Source of the DNA: 13-2-20CM-66-19 sp963824395
GTDB lineage: Bacteria > Pseudomonadota > Gammaproteobacteria > Steroidobacterales > Steroidobacteraceae
DNA length: 64,000 bases
Assembly (NCBI GenBank): GCA_963824395.1
Contig: CAWGPF010000005.1
Coordinates: forward strand, 930,001-994,000
Direction: 5' to 3'
The translations under genes were made by a program, and so were the position numbers. Positions within the stretch are counted from its first letter, which is position 1; every line of letters begins with the position of its first letter. Positions 9,412-17,725 of this stretch are shown piece after piece. The notes under the pieces were generated by a model, which was not told the origin of the DNA, did no database searches, and was given only the letters and a program-made list of their open reading frames with translations.

Positions 9412-9624
9412 TCACTGTGAGTCGCGCGTCGCGACATATACGACCGCCGTGAACACCGCGCTGATGAGAACCCAGAGCATCTGGTACCAGTAGAAGTAAG
9501 GGATACCCATCCAGGCGGGCTGGACGCTGTTGTAGAACGGTGGCCACAGTACCGCCACAACCTGGACAATGAAGAGCAGGTACCACCAGCTCCAGCCGCG
9601 CCGATTGCCCCGTGTTCCGTTCAT
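9412..9624 (-). CDS. DUF3311 small membrane protein, symporter partner
   Basis: 70 aa with two TM helices (about 14-34 and 42-66) and an aromatic-rich loop (WPPFYNSVQPAWMGIPYFYWYQ) that marks DUF3311. Such proteins lie directly upstream of SSS-type monocarboxylate or acetate symporters and are thought to be part of, or stabilise, the transporter. The start ATG 9624 is preceded by GGGGTG at 5-6 nt; an upstream ATG at 9639 is less well placed. The gap to the MFS gene upstream is 31 bp and to mctP downstream only a few codons, so the three form an apparent operon. Confidence 0.8.
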   Translation of the reverse strand: MNGTRGNRRGWSWWYLLFIVQVVAVLWPPFYNSVQPAWMGIPYFYWYQMLWVLISAVFTAVVYVATRDSQ

Positions 9625-9655
9625 AGCTTCACCCCGCATGGCGTTTTGCTGGTCG

Positions 9656-11314
9656 TCAGCGGATGTCGCGGTCCTTGGTTTCCGGCAGGAACAGGAAACC
9701 GATCACGAGCGTCATGAGCGCGATGATGATGGGATAGCGTAATCCGTAGTAGATATTTCCCGTCAAAGCGACCAGCGCGAACGCGACCGTTGGCAGGAAG
9801 CCGCCGAACCAGCCGTTGCCGATGTGGTAAGGCAGGGACATGGAGGTGTAGCGGATGCGCGCCGGGAACAGCTCCACCAGCCACGCCGCGATCGGACCGT
9901 AGACCATCGTCACATAGATCACCAGTATGAACAGCAGCAGCCAGACCATGAAGTAGTTGATCTGGTCGGGGTCAGCCTTGGTCGGGTAGCCCGCCTGCTT
10001 CAGGACCCCGCTGAGGGACTTGGAGAACCCGTCGGTGGCCGCCTTGAAGTCGGCGCCCGACATCGTTCCGCCCTCTACCGAGGCGATCGGCGGCACATCG
10101 CCGATGCGCACCTGAGCGACGCTGCCGACGGGCGCGGCCTCGTTGCGGTAGGGAACGCCCGCCTTGGCGAGCGCCGCCTTGGCAACGTCACAGGACTGGA
10201 CGAATTTCTTCTTGCCCACCGGATCGAATTGGAACGAGCAGCTGTTCGGGTCCGCAATCACGGTCACCGGGGAGTGCTCGGAAGCGCTCTCGATCGCCGG
10301 GTTCGCGTAGTGCGTTAGCTTCTCGAAGATCGGCACGTAGGTGAGTGCGGCGAGCAGGCAGCCGGCAAGGACCACCTTCTTGCGTCCGATCTTGTCAGAC
10401 AGGCTACCAAAGAAGACGAAGAACGGCGTCGCGACCAGCAGCGCTGCCGCAATCAGCAGATTTGCCGTCTTGGCGTCGACCTTAAGCACCTGCGTGAGGA
10501 AAAACAACGCGTAGAACTGTCCGCAGTACCAGACGACCGCCTGACCGGCGGTGGCGCCAAGGAGCGCCAGGATTACCAATCGCAGGTTCCCCCAGCGTGC
10601 AAAGGACTCCGTCAGCGGCGCCTTGGAGCCGGTGCCCGCGGCCTTCATTTCCAGGAACACCGGGGACTCGGCCAGCTGCATGCGGATGTAGACGGAGACG
10701 GCCAGCAGCACGATGGAGATCAGAAACGGTATGCGCCAGCCCCAGGTGTCGAACTGCGGGCCGAGCCATTGGCGGCACGCCAGGATCACGAGAAGGCTGA
10801 GGAAGAGTCCGAGGGTCGCGGTCGTCTGGATCCAGCTCGTGTAGAGCCCGCGCTTACCGCGTGGAGCATGTTCGGCCACGTAGGTCGCCGCACCGCCGTA
10901 CTCGCCGCCGAGGGCGAGACCCTGTAGCAGCCGCAGGGCAATCAGCGCCACTGGGGCGATGACGCCCGCAGTGGCGTAGCTCGGCAGCACCCCGACCAGA
11001 GCAGTTGAAAAACCCATGATTACGATCGTGATGAGGAAGGTGTGCTTGCGGCCCAGCAGGTCTCCCAGTCGACCGAAGAGGAGGGCGCCGAAGGGTCTCA
11101 CCGCGAAGCCCGCCGCGAAGGCCAGCAGCGCGAAGATGAAACCGGTGGTCTCGTTGACGCCGGAAAAGAACTGCTTGGAGATGATCGCAGCGAGCGAACC
11201 GTAGAGGTAAAAGTCATACCACTCGAATACGGTGCCCAGGCTTGAAGCGAAGATAACCTGGCGATGGGCCTTATCGATCCCGGACCCGCCGTCTGCAGCC
11301 AGTGTTGTGGCCAT
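9656..11314 (-). CDS. MHS-family MFS transporter with a large soluble insertion
   Basis: 552-aa MFS permease of the metabolite:H+ symporter type (ProP/ShiA/KgtP relatives). N-terminal TM1 has FEWYDFYLYG; the loop 2-3 motif is GRLGDLLGRK and its second-half copy is GSLSDKIGRKK; LALGGEYGGA is the family signature in TM5. About 120 residues (roughly 330-450) between TM8 and TM9 form a predicted soluble domain with two Cys (NSCSFQF, FVQSCDVA), probably periplasmic. ATG 11314 has AGGAG 7 nt upstream; the open frame further 5' is not coding-like. It leads the MFS-DUF3311-MctP operon, so organic-acid uptake is likely; the substrate is unknown. Confidence 0.87.
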   Translation of the reverse strand: MATTLAADGGSGIDKAHRQVIFASSLGTVFEWYDFYLYGSLAAIISKQFFSGVNETTGFIFALLAFAAGFAVRPFGALLFGRLGDLLGRKHTFLITIVIMGFSTALVGVLPSYATAGVIAPVALIALRLLQGLALGGEYGGAATYVAEHAPRGKRGLYTSWIQTTATLGLFLSLLVILACRQWLGPQFDTWGWRIPFLISIVLLAVSVYIRMQLAESPVFLEMKAAGTGSKAPLTESFARWGNLRLVILALLGATAGQAVVWYCGQFYALFFLTQVLKVDAKTANLLIAAALLVATPFFVFFGSLSDKIGRKKVVLAGCLLAALTYVPIFEKLTHYANPAIESASEHSPVTVIADPNSCSFQFDPVGKKKFVQSCDVAKAALAKAGVPYRNEAAPVGSVAQVRIGDVPPIASVEGGTMSGADFKAATDGFSKSLSGVLKQAGYPTKADPDQINYFMVWLLLFILVIYVTMVYGPIAAWLVELFPARIRYTSMSLPYHIGNGWFGGFLPTVAFALVALTGNIYYGLRYPIIIALMTLVIGFLFLPETKDRDIR

Positions 11315-11519
11315 GGTATGGCTCCTGTTTATCCTTGAGACTCTAAGATAGAGCGTTGATTTATTTTTTTTAGTGTCGGCGCGACCCGAACCCGGAACGC
11401 CGCGGGAGTATTCCACAGACTCACCGTGCACTACAAAGTGTCACAGTCGCAGGGGCAGCAACCTGGTTTATGTCATTTTTCTTACAGAGCTCTGCATGAC
11501 AGAGCTTCGCTGCCCGTGA

Positions 11520-13307
11520 TCAGCCGAAATCACCCTCAGCCAGAGGTTCGAGCGCCGCAACGGTGCCCTCGGGAGCATCCGCCACGAACTTCCCCTGCGC
11601 ATCAAGTTCCGCGAACACCCCACCCAGGCGCACGAGGTCCTCGTAGCGTCCGCGCTCCACCAGCCGGCCGTCCTTCAGCACGAGAATTAGGTCCGCCGTG
11701 CGCACGGTGGTAAGACGGTGCGCAATAACGAATGTCGTGCGGCCCTTCACCAGCTTACTCAGGGCGCGTTGCACCCGCGCCTCGGTGATGTTGTCAAGCG
11801 CACTGGTGGCCTCATCCAGAATCAGGATGGGCGCGTCCTTGAGCATCGCGCGCGCGATCGACAGGCGCTGACGTTCGCCGCCAGAGAGGGACTTGCCGTG
11901 TTCGGCGACCATGGCGGCATAGCCTTCCGGCTTGCCGCTGACGAACTGGTGGGCTTCGGCCGCGCGTGCCGCGGACTCGAGCTCTGCATCGCTAGCCTCG
12001 GGTTTGCCGATGCGCAGGTTTTCCGCGATCGAGCGGTAGAGGAGGCCCGGGTTCTGGAACACGACGGCGATGTGGGCACGCAGCGAAGTAAGAGTGACAG
12101 TGCGAATGTCGGTGCCGTCGATCGTGATGCGGCCGGCCGCCGGATCGTAGGCGCGATACAGCAGGGACAGAGCAGTCGTCTTGCCCGCCCCGGTGGGTCC
12201 GACGATCGCCACCGTGCTGCCGGCGGTTATCTGGAAGCTTAAGTCCTTGAGTACCGGCTGCGTGGCGTCGTAGCCGAAGGAGACGCTGTCAAAGGCAACA
12301 TCGCCCCTGACGTCCCTGAGTTCTGTGGCGCCGGGAAGCTCGCGCAGCGCGCTGCGCGTGTCGAGCACTTCGAAGAAGTTGGCGAGCGAGGGCGCCTGGA
12401 AGAACAGCTCCGAGATAAAGCCGGCGAGCTGCTCCATGCGCCCGATCATCATCATCGCGAATCCGACGAAGCTCACGATCGCCCCCACCGTGATCTGGCC
12501 CCGGCCGTGCAGCTGGACGCCGAGTGCGAAGAGGCCGATTACGGTGAGGGTACTGGCCGCACGGTTGGCGACCGACACCCAGGCCCAGCCGCGCAGCACG
12601 GGGTACTGGGCCGTCAGTACCTGGCCGACGAGCTGCCGCAGAGCTGCGACCTCAGTGGCGATGCGCGCGAAGCTCTGCACCACCATGACGTTGCCGAAGA
12701 CGTCCCCGGTGCGCTCGGCGATCTCCTGGTTGAGCTGCTCGACCTCGCGCTGCTCGTTGCCGGTGCGCCGCACGATGATGGTGTTGAACAGCACGAATGC
12801 TGACATCAGCAGGATCATCAAGAGCGCCAGCTGCCAGTTGACGCGCAGCGCGAGCGGGATCATCACCAAGATGGCGATCAGGGTGCTTAAGTGACTGCGG
12901 AAGAAGGCGAGCCACACCACGAAGAGGTTGCCGCTGCCGGCATGCAGTGTGCGCAGCAGCCGGCCGGTGTGGTGCTCGTCATGGAAAGCCAGTGGCAGGG
13001 CGAGCGCATGCTCGAAGAAATCAACGATGGCAGCCAGCTGTCGCCGGTGCGCCAGGCGGTCCGAATAAAGGGCCACGAGTACGTTGGCGGCGACTCCGAA
13101 AAAGCCCACGCCGGTCCACCAGGCGATGTAGTACCAGGGGTTCCCGGAGCCCTGCGTGGCGAGGGTATCCACGACGCGGCCGAACAGCCAGGGTTCAAGC
13201 AGAAACACCGCCGCCATGGCGACGTTGGCGACCGCGAGCCCCGTCGCCAGCCATTTCTCCGGGCCCAGCAGCGCGAGAACGCGCAGGTAGATCTTCAGCA
13301 GCGGCAC
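11520..13307 (-). CDS. ABC exporter, fused permease/ATPase, glucan-exporter (NdvA/ChvA) type
   Basis: 595-aa half-transporter. Residues about 1-320 hold six TM helices (an ABC exporter fold), then the ATPase with Walker A GPTGAGKTT (about residue 366), signature LSGGERQRLS (about 470), Walker B ILILDEATSAL and the H-loop IAHRLTTVR. The N-terminus (LLKIYLRVLALLGPEKW) and FRSHLSTLIAI region resemble the cyclic beta-glucan exporters NdvA/ChvA. I used GTG 13307, 14 bp after the thioredoxin stop, because it begins the conserved region; the longer open frame upstream is the thioredoxin gene in another frame. The ribosome site is weak, so translation may be coupled. The cargo is inferred from family. 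Confidence 0.85.
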   Translation of the reverse strand: MPLLKIYLRVLALLGPEKWLATGLAVANVAMAAVFLLEPWLFGRVVDTLATQGSGNPWYYIAWWTGVGFFGVAANVLVALYSDRLAHRRQLAAIVDFFEHALALPLAFHDEHHTGRLLRTLHAGSGNLFVVWLAFFRSHLSTLIAILVMIPLALRVNWQLALLMILLMSAFVLFNTIIVRRTGNEQREVEQLNQEIAERTGDVFGNVMVVQSFARIATEVAALRQLVGQVLTAQYPVLRGWAWVSVANRAASTLTVIGLFALGVQLHGRGQITVGAIVSFVGFAMMMIGRMEQLAGFISELFFQAPSLANFFEVLDTRSALRELPGATELRDVRGDVAFDSVSFGYDATQPVLKDLSFQITAGSTVAIVGPTGAGKTTALSLLYRAYDPAAGRITIDGTDIRTVTLTSLRAHIAVVFQNPGLLYRSIAENLRIGKPEASDAELESAARAAEAHQFVSGKPEGYAAMVAEHGKSLSGGERQRLSIARAMLKDAPILILDEATSALDNITEARVQRALSKLVKGRTTFVIAHRLTTVRTADLILVLKDGRLVERGRYEDLVRLGGVFAELDAQGKFVADAPEGTVAALEPLAEGDFG

Positions 13308-13320
13308 GCGGTGCCCGTCG

Positions 13321-13902
13321 TCAGGGCGTCGCAGCCGGCGCGGCGGCAGGCTCACCCGGCTTCTCGTTGAGCACGGTCTTGAGGTCGGCCACCATGTCCT
13401 CCAGGGAGCCGTCCCCGAAGCCCGCATGCACCGCGCGGATCCGGCCGTCCTTGCCGATGATGTACATGCGCGGGATGGTGCTGATGCCGTACGCGTGCGC
13501 GATCTGCTCGCCCGGATCAAGAAGCAGGTGCAGTTTCCAGCCGGCCTCCTTGGCATCCTTGCGCAGCCGCTGCACCGTGGCCGGGTCGTCGTCCCTGAAA
13601 TTGACCGCGAGGATCGTGATCTTGTCCCTGCCGAGGTATTCCTGCAGTTTCTCGAGGTTCGGCAGCTCATTGCGGCACGGCGCGCACCAGGTGGCCCAGA
13701 ACGTCACCACGGTGACCTTGCCGCGCTGCGCCGCGAGCCGCAGCCTCTCGCCGTTGACGTAGTCACGGGCGGTGAAGTCGGGTGCCCGCGAGCCAACGCC
13801 CGGAGGGTTCTCGGGGGTGGCCTGAGTCAGTGTTGCCATGAGTACGAAGACGCATGCCAACGGCACGCGAGTCCAGAGTGTGCGCAGATTGCGGATGAGC
13901 AT
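13321..13902 (-). CDS. TlpA/ResA-type periplasmic thioredoxin
   Basis: 193 aa. A signal sequence or anchor (about 12-28) is followed by an AhpC/TSA-Redoxin fold: GSRAPDFTARDYVNG, VTVVTFWATWCAPC with the redox pair Cys73-Cys76, LPNLEKLQ, and cis-Pro region STIPRMYIIGKDGRI. Such proteins reduce disulfides in the periplasm, often for cytochrome c maturation or repair. The C-terminal tail is Ala/Pro-rich. It precedes the ABC exporter gene on the same strand with a 13-bp gap, so they are probably cotranscribed; a functional link is not established. Confidence 0.9.
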   Translation of the reverse strand: MLIRNLRTLWTRVPLACVFVLMATLTQATPENPPGVGSRAPDFTARDYVNGERLRLAAQRGKVTVVTFWATWCAPCRNELPNLEKLQEYLGRDKITILAVNFRDDDPATVQRLRKDAKEAGWKLHLLLDPGEQIAHAYGISTIPRMYIIGKDGRIRAVHAGFGDGSLEDMVADLKTVLNEKPGEPAAAPAATP

Positions 13903-14075
13903 GCCTATGATCCGGCGAGCCGTGAGGCCCTGGCCCTAACCTTAGAGGCTCGGAGCGGTGAAGTCACCCGCCGGAAACAGTCGCCCACAGTCTGCTGCCG
14001 GGAGTGAAGTCCCGGTCCCCGGCACAAGAGGGCGCCGGTGCCGGGCGCTGGTGCCCGGAACCGTTGCGCTTCCTG

Positions 14076-14690
14076 CTATTCCTGCAGGGTCTGCCCTTGG
14101 CTCTGCTGCCTTTTGCCGCGGTTGCTTCGCGGCTCGCGCTTACCGCTCTGGTACTGGCCAAACGCCGAGATCATTTCGCGGTTGAAGGCCGGGAGGTCGT
14201 CCGGTCGGCGGCTGGTGATCAGGTTGTCATCCACCACGACCTCCTTGTCCACCCAGTGACCACCGGCATTTGTGATATCGGTCTTCAGCGAAGGCCACGA
14301 GGTGAGCTGGTAACCGCTCGCCTCACCGGCTTCCACGATCGTCCAGGGCCCGTGGCAGATGGCCGCGACCGGCTTGCCGGCTGCGAAGAAAGACTTGACG
14401 AAGGCAACCGCTGCAGGGTTCATGCGCAGCGCATCCGGGTTCATCACGCCCCCGGGCAATACCAGCGCATCGAAGTCCTCGGCATCTGCTTGCGCGAGTG
14501 TCTGGTCCACATCGACCTTCTGGCCCCAGTCGGCATGGTTCCAGCCCTTGATCTGCGTGTCCTTCGGAGAGATCACCTCGGTGGTCGCACCGGCACTGTC
14601 GAGTGCCTTGCGGGGCTCCAGCAGTTCCGATTGCTCAAAACCGTCCGTGGCAAGAATCGCGACGCGCAGGCCGTCTAGTTTGCTATCCAT
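14076..14690 (-). CDS. PfpI/DJ-1 family class I glutamine amidotransferase-like protein
   Basis: 204-aa cytosolic protein. It has the family's acid Glu19 (GFEQSEL), the nucleophile elbow AAICHGPW with Cys112-His113, and DALVLPGG. PfpI/YhbO-type members act as stress proteins with glyoxalase III or deglycase-like activity toward methylglyoxal; YhbO/YraA and PfpI are the closest by motif. The C-terminal 25 residues (SNRGKRQQSQGQTLQE) are a basic, Gln-rich tail beyond the usual fold. It stands alone with its own upstream region. The exact substrate is uncertain. Confidence 0.88.
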   Translation of the reverse strand: MDSKLDGLRVAILATDGFEQSELLEPRKALDSAGATTEVISPKDTQIKGWNHADWGQKVDVDQTLAQADAEDFDALVLPGGVMNPDALRMNPAAVAFVKSFFAAGKPVAAICHGPWTIVEAGEASGYQLTSWPSLKTDITNAGGHWVDKEVVVDDNLITSRRPDDLPAFNREMISAFGQYQSGKREPRSNRGKRQQSQGQTLQE

Positions 14691-14973
14691 GATTTCACCT
14701 CTGTCAGGGGTATGCGGGGGCGGTAGAGTGCGCGACTCTCCCCCAGACTCAGATCAAAGGTCAGCGGCGTGCAGCCCACGCCGGAGTCGGACGGGACCGA
14801 CTGCTGCGGCAGGATTCAGGCGCGCGCGGCACCCAGGGCAGGCGGCTCAGGGGGCTCGCAGTCGATCAACCGGGGTTCTTCTGAGCCCCTGGCGCTTTGA
14901 CGGCGGGGACCCTGTTGCTACGCTCACGTGCCGCGAGCCCCCTGGCTCCAGCCCGCCGGCCCAGGTCACACGC

Positions 14974-15807
14974 ATGTCGCTCCTTGTGTTCGCAGTCGTT
15001 CTGTCGGCCGCGCTGCTTCATGCAGCCTGGAACGCCATCGTCAAGGCGGGCAGTGACAAGTTCCTGACGACGATCACGGTGACGACGGCTGCTGCCGCGC
15101 TCGCGGCTGCCTTGCTGCCGTTTCTGCCGGCCCCCGCCCGCGCCAGCTGGCCATTCGTGATCGCGTCGGTGTTTTTCCAGGTCACCTATTTCCTTCTCGT
15201 GGCACGCACCTATCAGGTCGCGGATATGAGCCAGACGTATCCCTTGATGCGAGGCACGGCGCCGCTCATCGTCGCGCTGGTGAGTGTGTTTCGGCTTGGC
15301 GAATCACTCTCACCCGTGGCATGGGCCGGCGTGATCGGAATCTGCCTGGGCATCTTCAGCATTGCGTTCGGCAACGACCTCAGGGATCGCAGGGGAGTGT
15401 ATCTGGCGCTCGTGAACGCGCTGGTTATAGCCGCATACACCTTGATAGACGGGCTCGGGGTGCGGCGCTCCGGGGCACCGGCGGCGTACACGCTGTGGGT
15501 CTTCCTGCTGACCGGGCTGCCGCTTGCGGTCTGGGGGCTTACAGCGCGACGCTCCACCTTCCTGCCTTATCTGAGGCGCTACTGGCTGCTGGGAATCGCC
15601 GGTGGGATCGGTACCACTGCCTCTTATGGATTGGCGCTGTGGGCGATGACTCTCGCGCCGCTCGCCGTCGTCGCAGCCTTGCGCGAGACCTCGATTCTGT
15701 TTGGCACCGCGATCGCGGGCTTGGTGCTGAAGGAACCCCTTGGAGCGAGGCGGATAATCGCCGCCTGCATCATCGCCGGCGGCGCAGCGCTCCTGCGCCT
15801 GGCCTGA
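14974..15807 (+). CDS. EamA/DMT-family transporter
   Basis: 277-aa inner-membrane protein with about ten TM helices arranged as two EamA halves, each ending near a conserved Glu/Pro helix (FRLGESLSPVAWAGVIGI; LKEPLGARRIIAACII). DMT carriers of this kind export metabolites or amino acids. The start ATG 14974 (MSLLVFAVVLSAALLHAAWNA) matches the usual start of the family; the open frame further upstream is not coding-like. The 283 bp between it and the divergent PfpI gene hold both promoters, but no site is clear. It is convergent with the PepSY-like gene, with 13 bp between stops. Confidence 0.87.
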   Translation: MSLLVFAVVLSAALLHAAWNAIVKAGSDKFLTTITVTTAAAALAAALLPFLPAPARASWPFVIASVFFQVTYFLLVARTYQVADMSQTYPLMRGTAPLIVALVSVFRLGESLSPVAWAGVIGICLGIFSIAFGNDLRDRRGVYLALVNALVIAAYTLIDGLGVRRSGAPAAYTLWVFLLTGLPLAVWGLTARRSTFLPYLRRYWLLGIAGGIGTTASYGLALWAMTLAPLAVVAALRETSILFGTAIAGLVLKEPLGARRIIAACIIAGGAALLRLA

Positions 15808-15820
15808 CTGTCACAGGCGC

Positions 15821-16270
15821 CTAAAAGAGCGTCAGAACCGCCGGGATCACGGTACCGGCGAGTACCAGCGTCCACGCCAGGCGCCTCGGGCGCGTCTGCT
15901 TGAGGCCCATCCACAGACCGAAAGCTGTCGAGGCGACCAGGGCGAGCGCCACCAGCAGAAAGTACGCTTTGAGCGCGAGCGTCGCTGGCTTGGGGCTGTC
16001 GTCATCGTCCGCGGCGGTGTGCGCTCTGGCTTCCGCGGGCCGGCGGGAAACGGCCTGCGATTGCGGCGTGTCATGGTGATGGCCGAGTCCGAACTCCTGG
16101 TCTTTATGTACGGAGCTGAGCTTTTCCAGGATGGCAGGTGGCCGGTAGGAGCCATGGGCCTCGTGCAGACTGTAAATCTGGGCGGCACCGGTCAATGCAA
16201 AGAACAGCACGCTTGGAGCGATGAAAAGACCGAGATAGGAATGCCAGCGTCTGATACTCGTCATGTTCAT
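15821..16270 (-). CDS. PepSY-associated membrane protein
   Basis: 149 aa. The N-terminal SIRRWHSYLGLFIAPSVLFFALTG is the typical first helix of PepSY_TM proteins, with a conserved His in the motif RRWH-x-YLG. A His/Asp-rich loop follows (FGLGHHHD, ADDDD), then two more helices (about 99-118 and 129-148). Such proteins are often linked to iron or other metal uptake and reduction, and the His-rich loop could bind metal; this is inference. It is shorter than full PepSY_TM proteins (usually above 350 aa) and contains only a single module. ATG 16264 two codons inside is an alternative start. Confidence 0.75.
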   Translation of the reverse strand: MNMTSIRRWHSYLGLFIAPSVLFFALTGAAQIYSLHEAHGSYRPPAILEKLSSVHKDQEFGLGHHHDTPQSQAVSRRPAEARAHTAADDDDSPKPATLALKAYFLLVALALVASTAFGLWMGLKQTRPRRLAWTLVLAGTVIPAVLTLF

Positions 16271-16470
16271 ATTGATTCCGTTGCACTGCGAGCCGTGCTG
16301 CTGCGGGCCGACATCTTATGATGCGGCGCGGACCGTGAATGGAGGCCCACGAACTCCTTGGGCGCGTGCCCATGCAGAGCGTTCCAAGTCCGGGGGGTGG
16401 GTTGGTGGCAGTGCCTACAGGCCGCGCCGATAGCTGAAATTCCCGAGGAATCTACTGAATATTACATAAT

Positions 16471-16530
16471 ATACATTATGCGAAGTATGTATAAGCCGGG
16501 TGTGGATCTCAGTCGGCGGTGTCGTACCAC
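16471..16530 (+). repeat. imperfect direct repeat, copy A
   Basis: About 60 bp that matches 17580-17636 at roughly 80% with small indels. Shared blocks are ATACATTATGCGA, then GTA, then a TGTGGA box, then CAGTCGGCGG and CGTACCA. The copy lies in a gene-poor stretch after an AT-rich run. Its role is unknown; the first block looks promoter-like (TATACATTATG). Confidence 0.6.
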
Positions 16531-17073
16531 TACTGAGTTGGCCAAAGCCCTTCAGGAACCGAGGCTTGCTTTACCTAGATGAGAAGATGACTTTGGCTGC
16601 GATTCGGCGCCTGCGTCTAAGTCTCACCAATACTGAGCAGAACTCGGCAAAGTCTCGCGATTACTGAGATGCCGTCGCGCAATGCGAAGTGCTAGCGAGA
16701 ACCGCCGCCGCTTGGGAAAGCATCTCGATCCGGTCATCTCCAGCAATCCTGGCAGTTCGGGTCGGCCCGGAAGCGGCCCTGGGAGTCGCCAGGCGCGAAC
16801 CGTCTGGTCCAGTGCGCGAATCGCTTGCGCATCGGTCGAGTCCCCAAGCCGCACTAGCGAGTGCCTAACAGGTTCCAAAAGCTCCCGGGAGGCGCCAACC
16901 CATCAAGAGCCCAAAGCCGGCGCCGGGCCTTTGAGTGCCAAGGCGTCGCACCATGATGTCTTTCGTGACCAGACTTCTGCCAGCTAACACGAGATGCATC
17001 CTGCGTGAGCATTCTCGCAATCGTTGTGGCGATTGCGTCGCGCAGCACTCCGGGGCATTAAGATTCGCTGCCC

Positions 17074-17090
17074 TTGCTATACACTGTGCG
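17074..17090 (+). promoter_or_regulatory. TTGCTATACACTGTGCG element before the lipoprotein gene
   Basis: The word CTTGCTATACA-C/T-T-G/A-TGCG occurs here and again at 17574-17591 (repeat copy B). Here it is 34-50 bp upstream of the lipoprotein ATG at 17124, a good place for a -10 region (TATACA/TATACT), but no clear -35 box is visible. It is the best promoter candidate for that gene. The recurrence suggests that the promoter was duplicated together with the repeat. Confidence 0.35.
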
Positions 17091-17123
17091 CAATGAGCAG
17101 CACGCGGAAGTGAGGCCCTGAAA

Positions 17124-17534
17124 ATGAAGCAAGCGATGCTTACAGTCATTGCCGTGATCGCTCTGGTTGCCTGCGAGACGACCACTCCGAAAGCAAATGC
17201 GCCCGGTGCACTGATGCGGGGAGTACACAGCGGCGAACGAGATAGGATCGACTACCACTACGACCTAGATCCCACCTGCCAGAGCAGTGGATATCCGGAA
17301 ATAACGGTTGTCAAAGCCCCCATGCACGGGTCCGTGTCGACGGGGCAAGGGGAGGAATACCCGAATTTCTCGCATGACAACGTGCGGTATGAATGCAATA
17401 GGAAACGCGTCTCTGTGACAGAGGTTTTCTATCAGTCCAATGCCAATTTTCACGGCAACGACGCTTTCACGATCAAGGTGCGCTATCCAGATAGCAATCT
17501 AAGAACCAGCTCCTACGTGATCGAGGTACAGTAG
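17124..17534 (+). CDS. small lipoprotein with an Ig/cadherin-like domain
   Basis: 136 aa. The signal peptide ends in lipobox LVAC with Cys17. The mature domain has the pattern VVKAPMHGSVS...YQSNANFHGNDAFTIKV, which fits the bacterial Ig-like or cadherin-like repeats that read x-P-x-HG-x-V ... F-x-G-x-D-x-F-x-Y/I-x-V. It contains two Cys outside the lipobox that could form a disulfide. Base composition is visibly more AT-rich than that of neighbouring genes, and the gene sits between repeat copies A and B, so it may have been acquired. Function is unknown; adhesion or envelope binding would be guesses. Confidence 0.7.
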   Translation: MKQAMLTVIAVIALVACETTTPKANAPGALMRGVHSGERDRIDYHYDLDPTCQSSGYPEITVVKAPMHGSVSTGQGEEYPNFSHDNVRYECNRKRVSVTEVFYQSNANFHGNDAFTIKVRYPDSNLRTSSYVIEVQ

Positions 17535-17579
17535 TCCCGCCACACAGTTCCCTCGCATCCGTACGGGCGGACACTTGCT

Positions 17580-17636
17580 ATACATTATGCGAGGTAGAAG
17601 CGGGCTGTGGAATTCAGTCGGCGGCGCTCGTACCAA
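17580..17636 (+). repeat. imperfect direct repeat, copy B
   Basis: Same orientation as copy A at 16471-16530, with shared blocks ATACATTATGCGA, TGTGGA, TTCAGTCGGCGG or CTCAGTCGGCGG, and CGTACCA. It follows the lipoprotein gene stop by 45 bp and precedes the SDR gene by about 90 bp. The two copies bracket the gene-poor stretch and the lipoprotein gene. Confidence 0.6.
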
Positions 17637-17725
17637 CCCCTCGCTCAACTGTATTGTGGCTCAGGGTGCGGGCCGGTCTCGAGCGCGTGCGGCGCCTCGT
17701 TGATCTGACTACTCAAGGAATCCGA

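Larger units (their letters stand above)
16271..17123. other. gene-poor stretch of about 850 bp
   Basis: I find no convincing gene here: the open frames on both strands lack ribosome sites, recognisable motifs or normal codon use. The left part (16455-16500) is AT-rich for this genome. It contains one copy of an imperfect repeat (16471-16530) and, at the right end, a promoter-like element before the small lipoprotein gene. A short word CTGAG preceded by a TACT or ATACT/TTACT core recurs at about 16531, 16630 and 16662. It may be a decayed gene or a former insertion. Confidence 0.5.

Noticed and set aside
13307..13670. Longer N-terminus for the ABC exporter (716 codons)
   Set aside because: The extra part is the thioredoxin gene read in another frame; the ABC exporter fold begins at the GTG at 13307.
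16624..17185. Small open frames on both strands in the gene-poor stretch
   Set aside because: No ribosome sites, no motifs, Arg/Ser/Pro-rich shadow-like composition.
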